Shown here one piece after another: positions 1 to 5,268 of a DNA stretch of 7,883 bases. The translations under genes and the position numbers were made by a program. The DNA is from an uncultured Eubacteriales bacterium (GTDB lineage Bacteria > Bacillota > Clostridia > Monoglobales > Monoglobaceae), in the NCBI GenBank assembly GCA_905205855.1, contig CAJLFL010000083.1:1-7883 (forward strand), in the 5' to 3' direction. The notes beneath the pieces were generated by a model. The model made no database searches. It was not told the DNA's origin and saw only the letters and a program-made list of their open reading frames with translations. Within the stretch, counting starts at the first letter, position 1. Every line of letters starts with the position of its first letter.

Positions 1-812
1 GAAGCTGGTTTGAATTAGGTCCGATTAACTTTCAGCCCGCAGAGGTGGTTAAAATTATATTTATAATCAGCTTTGCAAGACTGTTGTCGGAAAAAGAAGG
101 CAGAATAAATGAGCCTAAAACTCTGTTGAAAATTCTTGCTCAGCCTGCAATACTTTGTGTGTTGATTGCAGTACAGCCTGATTTTGGTACAGCATCTGTG
201 TTTATGTTTATAACGTTTGTGATGCTGTTTGCAGCAAAATTAAGCTGGAAGTATATTGTCGGCGGATTTGCCGCATTGGCTGCATTGTGTCCGGCGGCGT
301 GGTTCTTTTTGCTTCAGGATTATCAGAAAAAACGTATTATAAGTGTTTTTAATCCTGAAAGTGATCCTTCCGGCAGCGGTTATCACATAATTCAATCTAA
401 AATTGCTGTCGGTTCAGGCAAATTATTCGGTACGGGGCTTTACAAAGGCTCAAGTCAGGTGAATAATCTTCTGCCGGAGCGTCATACAGACTTTATCTTT
501 TCTGCGGTATGTGAAGAATTGGGAATGGTTGGTGCCGTTGCAGCTGTGCTGCTGCTTACCGTGCTTATTTTAAGGTGTGTATATATAGGCATAAATGCAC
601 GTAATTCACTTGGTAATTATATTTGTATCGGTGTTGCGGCAATGCTTATTTTTCAGGTCTTTGAGAATATAGGAATGTGTCTTGGAATGTTTCCTGTTAC
701 GGGAATAACACTGCCGTTTTTCAGCTATGGCGGTTCCTCAATGCTGACGACCATGCTTGCCATAGGCTTGGTAATGAATGTCAGGTACAGGTGCAGGCTG
801 ATAAATTTTTAA
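1..812 (+). CDS. rodA: RodA-type SEDS peptidoglycan glycosyltransferase (C-terminal part, 5' end cut by window)
   Basis: An integral membrane enzyme that polymerises lipid II into glycan strands during cell elongation, working with a class B penicillin-binding protein. The frame is open from base 3 and encodes 269 residues before the TAA at 810-812; the GTG at 45 is internal, because family sequence (LGPINFQPAE) lies upstream of it in frame. Diagnostic SEDS/RodA motifs in order are QPDFGTA, GYHIIQSKIAVGSG, LLPERHTDFIF, EELGMVGA, NIGMCLGMFPVTGITLPF and SYGGSS. The Asp of HTDFIF (codon 489-491) matches the residue known to be essential in SEDS enzymes. Several hydrophobic segments are consistent with the last half of a ten-helix protein; roughly 100-130 N-terminal residues are missing. 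FtsW and SpoVE are paralogues, but the GYHIIQSKIAVGSG and HTDFIF wording fits RodA better. The next gene starts 14 nt downstream on the same strand, so co-transcription is likely. Confidence 0.9.
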   Translation, partial: SWFELGPINFQPAEVVKIIFIISFARLLSEKEGRINEPKTLLKILAQPAILCVLIAVQPDFGTASVFMFITFVMLFAAKLSWKYIVGGFAALAALCPAAWFFLLQDYQKKRIISVFNPESDPSGSGYHIIQSKIAVGSGKLFGTGLYKGSSQVNNLLPERHTDFIFSAVCEELGMVGAVAAVLLLTVLILRCVYIGINARNSLGNYICIGVAAMLIFQVFENIGMCLGMFPVTGITLPFFSYGGSSMLTTMLAIGLVMNVRYRCRLINF

Positions 813-826
813 TTTGGTGATAGATT

Positions 827-1750
827 ATGATTCGGTTTTTAATACGGATATTTATACTCGATTATACTCAAGTCAAGGATGCAAAGGTCAGAGAACGTTA
901 TGGGGTTCTGGGCAGCATACTCGGAATCATATGTAATATATTGTTGTTTTTGCTAAAGCTGTTTGCCGGCATGGCAACAAACAGCATAGCTGTAATCTCA
1001 GATGCTTTTAACAACCTTTCAGATACAGGGGCGTCCGTTATATCGCTTGCAAGCTCAAAGCTGAGTGGCAGGCGTCCGGATGAGGGACATCCATACGGAC
1101 ATGGCAGAGCGGAGTATATTGCTTCGCTCCTTGTTTCTGTTCTGATAATTTTGTTCGGTATGGAGTTTCTCGGAAGCTCGGTAGAAAAGATTATAAATGC
1201 GGATGAAGTGTCGCTTAACCCGCTTTCGGCTGTTCTGCTTATATTCACTGTATTTGTAAAGCTGTGGATGTGGAGCTATAACAGATATATGGGATACAGG
1301 ATAAATTCACCTGTATTATTTGCCGCGGCAAAGGACAGCCTGAATGATGTTATAGCGACCTCTGCGGTTGTTGTGTCCGCATTGGTTGCTCCTTTTGTCA
1401 GTTTTCCGATAGACGGAATAGCAGGCGCTGCGGTATCGATTCTTATATTATGGACCGGTTATCAGATAGCAAGAGATACAATAGACAGACTTCTCGGACA
1501 GCGTCCGGATACAGAGCTTGCCGAACATATAAAGAACATGATATTGGATAATGATATGGTGCTTGGCGTACATGACCTTATGGTGCATGATTACGGACCG
1601 GGAAGAATAATCGCGTCTGCTCATGCCGAAGTCCCATATAATCTTTCACTTAAAGAGGTTCATGATGTAATAGACACTGCAGAAAAAAGAGTCAGAGCGG
1701 AGCTGAATGTAGATTTAGTTATACATATGGATCCTGTCGGCGAAAAATAA
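827..1750 (+). CDS. Cation diffusion facilitator (CDF) metal exporter, probably Mn2+ (MntE-like)
   Basis: A 307-residue, full-length CDF transporter that would export a divalent metal across the cytoplasmic membrane in exchange for protons. Membrane segments are seen at about 27-48, 50-75, 95-117, 131-150, 170-190 and 195-212, followed by a cytoplasmic dimerisation domain (about 215-307) with possible metal ligands H249, H254, H266, H300 and D302. The transport site is N62xxxD66 in helix 2 and D170xxxD174 in helix 5. Zn and Fe/Zn members usually have His in helix 5 (HxxxD), whereas the Asn-Asp-Asp-Asp set is known from Mn2+ exporters such as streptococcal and staphylococcal MntE, so Mn2+ is the inferred substrate. 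The HPYGHGRAEY loop after helix 2 is a family hallmark. The ATG at 827 has only a weak Shine-Dalgarno (GGTGA, 815-819), and the gene follows the RodA-type gene by 14 nt, which suggests one operon. No regulatory site specific to it was found. Confidence 0.9.
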   Translation: MIRFLIRIFILDYTQVKDAKVRERYGVLGSILGIICNILLFLLKLFAGMATNSIAVISDAFNNLSDTGASVISLASSKLSGRRPDEGHPYGHGRAEYIASLLVSVLIILFGMEFLGSSVEKIINADEVSLNPLSAVLLIFTVFVKLWMWSYNRYMGYRINSPVLFAAAKDSLNDVIATSAVVVSALVAPFVSFPIDGIAGAAVSILILWTGYQIARDTIDRLLGQRPDTELAEHIKNMILDNDMVLGVHDLMVHDYGPGRIIASAHAEVPYNLSLKEVHDVIDTAEKRVRAELNVDLVIHMDPVGEK

Positions 1751-1838
1751 TGTGCATGATACCGAAACGCCATGTATGTGTATGCCTCAAAGGTCAATTT
1801 TGTTATATATAATACAGTATTTGAGCAAGAATATGATA

Positions 1839-1867
1839 TTGATATTATTAATCCGTTATGCTAAAAT
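1839..1867 (+). promoter_or_regulatory. Probable sigma-A promoter for the alpha-galactosidase gene
   Basis: A -35 box TTGATA (1839-1844) is separated by exactly 17 bp from a -10 box TAAAAT (1862-1867). The -10 is preceded by TGC, which gives an extended -10 element. Transcription should start near 1874, leaving a leader of about 70 nt before the ATG at 1945. A second TTGACA at 1872-1877 has no acceptable -10 at the right distance and overlaps the predicted start site. The boxes are seen directly; activity is inferred. Confidence 0.65.
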
Positions 1868-1897
1868 TGTTTTGACATGTCGAAAGCAGGAATACAC

Positions 1898-1914
1898 GGT
1901 TCAAAATTTGAACC
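1898..1914. promoter_or_regulatory. Perfect 17-nt palindrome, candidate operator in the alpha-galactosidase leader
   Basis: GGTTCAAA and TTTGAACC form 8-bp arms with perfect symmetry around one central A (1906). The element lies about 25 nt downstream of the predicted transcription start and 30 nt upstream of the start codon, a position where a bound dimeric repressor would block initiation or elongation. It lacks the central CG typical of LacI/CcpA-type operators, so the cognate regulator family is not identified. An RNA hairpin is less likely because a one-base loop would force the inner pairs open. Symmetry is seen; function is inferred. Confidence 0.5.
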
Positions 1915-1931
1915 CGGATTATTCTAAACAC

Positions 1932-1938
1932 AGGGGGA
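1932..1938 (+). promoter_or_regulatory. Strong ribosome binding site of the alpha-galactosidase gene
   Basis: AGGGGGA sits 6 nt upstream of the ATG at 1945 and fixes the start. An in-frame TGA at 1909-1911 excludes any longer N-terminus beyond a few codons. Confidence 0.8.
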
Positions 1939-1944
1939 ATAAAC

Positions 1945-4137
1945 ATGGGCATAATTTATAATGAGAAAAATAAGACATTCAATATAAAAACAGAGAATAC
2001 CTCATATGTTGTCGGGGTTCTTGGAAATCAGGTTTTGCTGAATCTGTATTATGGCAAAAAAATAGAAAACTTCGGCAATGCTGATATAGAAAAGAATTTG
2101 CCTACGGTTACGCACGATGCTCATGCGGGCGAGGATATATTGGCGGCATATTCTACAGCTGCTCTAAGCTGTGAATATCCTACATATTGCAGCGGAGCTG
2201 ATTTGCGAACACCGGCATTTCATGCGGTACAGAATAACGGCAGTGCGGTCACGCGTTTTATTTATGATTCACATAAAATTTACTGCGGTAAAAAACCGCT
2301 TTCAGGCTTGCCGTCGAGTTATGCTTATAATGAAGCAGAGGCAGAAACCCTGGAAATAGTTTTAAAGGACAAGACTGCCGGGATAAGTGCGGTTCTTTCT
2401 TATACTGTATTTGAGGGATTTGACGTACTGTGCCGTTCTGTTAAAATAATAAACGAGGGAAACGACAAAATTGATATTAAGAGTGCTCTTTCACAGTCTG
2501 CATATTTGTTTGACAAGGACTATGAGTTTGTTCATTTAAGCGGAAGCTGGGCAAGAGAAAGACATATAGAAAAAATGCCGCTGACAAGAGCCGGTGTGTA
2601 TGTTGACAGTAAGAGAATGGTATCCGGACATTCGCACAGTCCGTTTATGGCACTTGCAAGACCGAATGCAACCGAAAAAGAGGGAGAGGTTTACGGATTC
2701 AGTCTTTGCTACAGCGGAAACTTTATTGCACAGGCGGAGGTTGACGCCTATGACTGCGTAAGGTTGAATATGGGAATAAACCCGTTTAATTTCAGCTGGG
2801 AGCTTGCAGCAGGAGAAGAATTCCAGACCCCGGAAGTGATTTCTGTATATTCAAACGAGGGTTATGGAAAAATGTCGCGTACATATCACAGCTTTTATCG
2901 TACACATCTTTGCCGCGGAAAATGGCGTGATTTGGAGCGCCCAGTCTTGATAAACAACTGGGAAGCAACGTATTTTGACTTTAACGAGGAAAAAATCCTC
3001 AACATTGCCTCAAAAGCTAAAGCAGCAGGCGTTGAGTTGATGGTGCTTGATGACGGGTGGTTCGGAAAACGTAATAGTGACGATTGCTCGTTGGGTGATT
3101 GGGTATGCAATAAGAAAAAGCTGCCTAACGGCATAGACGGGCTTGCAAAAAAGATTAACGACATGGGCTTGATGTTTGGTCTTTGGTTTGAACCCGAAAT
3201 GGTGTCGCCGGATAGTGATTTGTACCGCAAACATCCGGATTGGTGCATACATTCGTATGACAGAGAAAGAACACTGTCAAGAAAACAGCTTATTCTGGAT
3301 CTTTCAAGAGAAGATGTGAGGGAATATATTATTAAGGCGGTTTCGGAGGTTTTAAGTTCTGCTCCGATTTCATATGTGAAATGGGATATGAATAGGAATA
3401 TTAGTGAAATAGGTTCGGCTTCTTTGCCTGCGGATAAACAGCAGGAGCTGCCGCACAGATATATGCTTGGCTTGTATGGGGTTCTTGAAAAGGTAACTTC
3501 TTCATTCCCTGAGGTTTTGTTTGAGGGCTGCAGCGGCGGCGGAGGACGTTTTGACGCAGGTATGCTGCCATATTTTCCTCAGTATTGGACAAGCGATGAT
3601 TCCGATGCAATAGAAAGACTGTATATTCAATACGGAACAAGCATGGTTATGCCGTCAATTACTATGGGTGCTCATGTTTCGGCAGTACCAAATCATCAGG
3701 TAGGCAGGGTTACACCGTTTAAAGCACGCGGCGATGTGGCTATGTCCGGTCAGTTTGGATATGAGCTGAATCTCGATATAATCTCTGATGAGGAATTTGA
3801 AGAAGCAAAAGCACAGATTGTTGAATATAAGCAAATAAGAGAAGTTATACATAAGGGAAATATGTATAGACTGAAGTCCCCGTTTGACGGAAACGAGTGT
3901 TCATGGATGTTTGTAAGCGATGACAAAAGCAAGGCTGTACTCATGTTTGCTCAGATTCTTGCAGCTGCAAATGCTCCGCTTTGCCATGTAAGGCTTGATG
4001 GACTTGACGGCGCAGCAATGTATAAGGTTGACGGATATGAGGATTGTCTGAGCGGTGACTATCTGATGAACATGGGGTTGAACTTCAGTTTAAACAAAGA
4101 TTTTGAAACAATGCTGATTAAAATAGAAAAAGTATAA
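1945..4137 (+). CDS. Alpha-galactosidase, glycoside hydrolase family 36
   Basis: A 730-residue retaining alpha-galactosidase that would release terminal alpha-1,6-linked galactose from melibiose, raffinose, stachyose and similar oligosaccharides. There is no signal peptide, so it acts in the cytoplasm on imported sugars. The N-terminal beta-sandwich domain spans about 1-330 (with the LYYGKKI motif near residue 35), the TIM barrel about 331-640, and a C-terminal beta-domain the rest. Barrel landmarks are NNWEATYF (W339), LDDGWFG (D369, D370, W372), GLWFEPEMV, YVKWDMNR with predicted nucleophile D481, EGCSGGGGRFD (C529) and WTSDDSD with predicted acid/base D551. The two catalytic positions fall almost exactly where they are in lactobacillal GH36 enzymes, which are tetramers of similar length. 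The gene has its own promoter, a palindrome in its leader and a strong Shine-Dalgarno. No sugar transporter or regulator gene adjoins it, so substrate uptake must be encoded elsewhere. It ends just before a strong hairpin. Confidence 0.96.
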   Translation: MGIIYNEKNKTFNIKTENTSYVVGVLGNQVLLNLYYGKKIENFGNADIEKNLPTVTHDAHAGEDILAAYSTAALSCEYPTYCSGADLRTPAFHAVQNNGSAVTRFIYDSHKIYCGKKPLSGLPSSYAYNEAEAETLEIVLKDKTAGISAVLSYTVFEGFDVLCRSVKIINEGNDKIDIKSALSQSAYLFDKDYEFVHLSGSWARERHIEKMPLTRAGVYVDSKRMVSGHSHSPFMALARPNATEKEGEVYGFSLCYSGNFIAQAEVDAYDCVRLNMGINPFNFSWELAAGEEFQTPEVISVYSNEGYGKMSRTYHSFYRTHLCRGKWRDLERPVLINNWEATYFDFNEEKILNIASKAKAAGVELMVLDDGWFGKRNSDDCSLGDWVCNKKKLPNGIDGLAKKINDMGLMFGLWFEPEMVSPDSDLYRKHPDWCIHSYDRERTLSRKQLILDLSREDVREYIIKAVSEVLSSAPISYVKWDMNRNISEIGSASLPADKQQELPHRYMLGLYGVLEKVTSSFPEVLFEGCSGGGGRFDAGMLPYFPQYWTSDDSDAIERLYIQYGTSMVMPSITMGAHVSAVPNHQVGRVTPFKARGDVAMSGQFGYELNLDIISDEEFEEAKAQIVEYKQIREVIHKGNMYRLKSPFDGNECSWMFVSDDKSKAVLMFAQILAAANAPLCHVRLDGLDGAAMYKVDGYEDCLSGDYLMNMGLNFSLNKDFETMLIKIEKV

Positions 4138-4140
4138 TGT

Positions 4141-4168
4141 AAAGGTGTACCCGTGCGGGTACACCTTT
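4141..4168. terminator. Bidirectional hairpin terminator between convergent genes
   Basis: A perfect 12-bp stem (AAAGGTGTACCC, 4141-4152, with GGGTACACCTTT, 4157-4168) closes on a GTGC loop. It begins 3 nt after the alpha-galactosidase stop and lies 8 nt beyond the stop of the minus-strand gene. The stem supplies T-rich 3' ends on both strands (CCTTTTATATTT on plus; CCTTT then ACATTATACTTTTT on minus), so it can plausibly serve both genes. The U tracts are short and interrupted, so efficiency is uncertain. Confidence 0.8.
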
Positions 4169-4176
4169 TATATTTA

Positions 4177-5121
4177 TTATGAGTTAATTGTTATTGTTAT
4201 AAGCTTCTGCTCTTCACTCCATATAACCTTTCCGCCCAATGCCTCAATAACATCACGTATAGGAAGCATAAGACGATTGTTAAATTCAACAGCAGAACTG
4301 TTAAGATAATACACCTTTCCGTTTACCATCATAAATGGTTCGCCGGGACGTATAAGCAAACGTGAACCGAGCACATCTATACGTGCCATGTTCATCATTT
4401 CATCCCACTTGACCTTTCCGTCAAGACTCTCCAATACCGCACGCATAGGTACAAGAGTATGATAATTTTCGGTATCTGTGATGCATGGTTGGTCAAACAC
4501 GATTTCATTGCCGTTTACCTTGACGCGGATAAGCTCCTCATAACCGATATTATTTGTTTCGGCATAAATCTGTGCAGCGGAACCCCATGAGGCATAAATT
4601 CTGAGACCCGGCGCCTGACCGAAAGCGACAGAACCTATTTGAGTCAAGCTGTTGGGCGCTGTAACAGCAGTGAGATTTGAGCATAAAGCAAACGCATTAT
4701 TGCCTACTGCTGCAGTACCCTCAGGAATACTTATCGTCCAAAGATTTTCACACTGATAAAATGCGCCCTCACCGATTTCTTTAAGACCTGCGGGAAGCTT
4801 TACGGATTTTATACCAGAGCTGTATGCAAAGCTCATTTTCCCGATTGAAGTAACAGTATCGGCAATGACAACTTCGTTTATGGTGCTGCTTCCGCCGCAA
4901 GCGCCCGGCGCGATAGAGGTTACTGTGTATCCGCCGAGGGTATCGGGAATTTCAACACGGCTGCGGCTGTCATCTATATTTGTTACGGTTGCCTTTCCGC
5001 CGGAAACAGCGTAGGTAAAAATATCCTCCGTAAGCTGTTCGGTTTCATCGGCAAGGCCGGTTATGCCGAGGCATGAGAACAGCATAGCCGCAGCAAGTAT
5101 ATTGATTAAAAATTTTCTCAT
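4177..5121 (-). CDS. Secreted protein with BspA-like leucine-rich repeats and a copper amine oxidase N-terminal-type stalk domain
   Basis: A 314-residue exported protein of unknown specific role. Residues 1-24 form a signal peptide (MRKF, hydrophobic core, cleavage probable after GLA24). The sequence LFSC17 resembles a lipobox, but Phe at -2 makes a lipoprotein less likely. Residues about 35-197 hold roughly four to five BspA-type repeats of about 23 residues (pattern: V.IP..VTSIG..AF..C..L), with units near 83-98, 106-121, 129-144 and 152-167, ending in the usual IYAETNNIGYEEL cap. Residues 199-314 match the small stalk domain found at the N-terminus of copper amine oxidases and widespread in Clostridia surface proteins: VKVNGNEIVF, LVPMRAVLESLDGKVKW and MLPIRDVIEALGGKVIW. 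This domain does not imply copper chemistry. LRR parts of such proteins often bind host or microbial surfaces; here that is only inference. No LPXTG motif, SLH domain or C-terminal membrane anchor is present. It is transcribed alone and convergent with the alpha-galactosidase gene. Confidence 0.9.
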   Translation of the reverse strand: MRKFLINILAAAMLFSCLGITGLADETEQLTEDIFTYAVSGGKATVTNIDDSRSRVEIPDTLGGYTVTSIAPGACGGSSTINEVVIADTVTSIGKMSFAYSSGIKSVKLPAGLKEIGEGAFYQCENLWTISIPEGTAAVGNNAFALCSNLTAVTAPNSLTQIGSVAFGQAPGLRIYASWGSAAQIYAETNNIGYEELIRVKVNGNEIVFDQPCITDTENYHTLVPMRAVLESLDGKVKWDEMMNMARIDVLGSRLLIRPGEPFMMVNGKVYYLNSSAVEFNNRLMLPIRDVIEALGGKVIWSEEQKLITITINS

Positions 5122-5128
5122 ATAAAAA

Positions 5129-5135
5129 TCACCTC
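5129..5135 (-). promoter_or_regulatory. Ribosome binding site of the LRR/stalk protein gene
   Basis: On the minus strand GAGGTGA lies 7 nt upstream of the ATG (5121-5119), a strong Shine-Dalgarno that supports this start, as does the well-formed signal peptide immediately after it. Confidence 0.8.
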
Positions 5136-5164
5136 AAATAAAATTCATAAATAAAACAAACACT

Positions 5165-5193
5165 AATATAACACATTTTTAAAATAAAAGCAA
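5165..5193 (-). promoter_or_regulatory. Probable sigma-A promoter of the LRR/stalk protein gene
   Basis: Reading the minus strand, a -35 box TTGCTT (5193-5188) is followed after 17 bp by a -10 box TATATT (5170-5165), preceded by TGT as an extended -10. The predicted start is near 5158, giving a leader of about 37 nt. It is back-to-back with the polA promoter. Boxes are seen; activity is inferred. Confidence 0.6.
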
Positions 5194-5216
5194 GTCCCGT
5201 ATATCTTCGGTTTTAA

Positions 5217-5245
5217 TTGACACGGACGGTATAATGTGGTATGGT
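5217..5245 (+). promoter_or_regulatory. Probable sigma-A promoter of polA
   Basis: A consensus -35 box TTGACA (5217-5222) is followed after 17 bp by TATGGT (5240-5245), a 4-of-6 match to the -10, with TGG just before it giving an extended -10. A perfect TATAAT lies at 5230-5235, but it is only 7 bp from the TTGACA and has a poor -35 of its own (TCGGTT at 5207-5212). Which of the two -10 boxes is used cannot be decided from the sequence. Confidence 0.5.
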
Positions 5246-5268
5246 ATCAATAAAGCGAGGAATATAAA

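Noticed and set aside
898..1248. A 116-codon minus-strand open frame inside the CDF gene
   Set aside because: It is an antisense shadow of a clearly conserved protein, with no family motif.
1786..1825. CTCAAA paired with TTTGAG as a possible terminator after the CDF gene
   Set aside because: The stem is only 6 bp with a 28-nt AT-rich loop and no T tract after it, so it is not a credible terminator; transcription may continue or end by another route.
1872..1881. TTGACA and the 8-bp palindrome GACATGTC, considered as another -35 box or an operator
   Set aside because: No -10 box lies at 16-18 bp, and an 8-bp palindrome at the predicted start site is too short to support alone.
1752..1961. A 69-codon plus-strand open frame (GTG start) between the CDF and alpha-galactosidase genes
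   Set aside because: It has no convincing Shine-Dalgarno, no recognisable protein features, runs across the promoter and palindrome and overlaps the alpha-galactosidase start. It reads as chance.
2895..3944. Several minus-strand open frames of 64-117 codons inside the alpha-galactosidase gene, plus a 62-codon plus-strand frame at 2171-2359
   Set aside because: All overlap the conserved GH36 reading frame, overlap one another and have no domain features.
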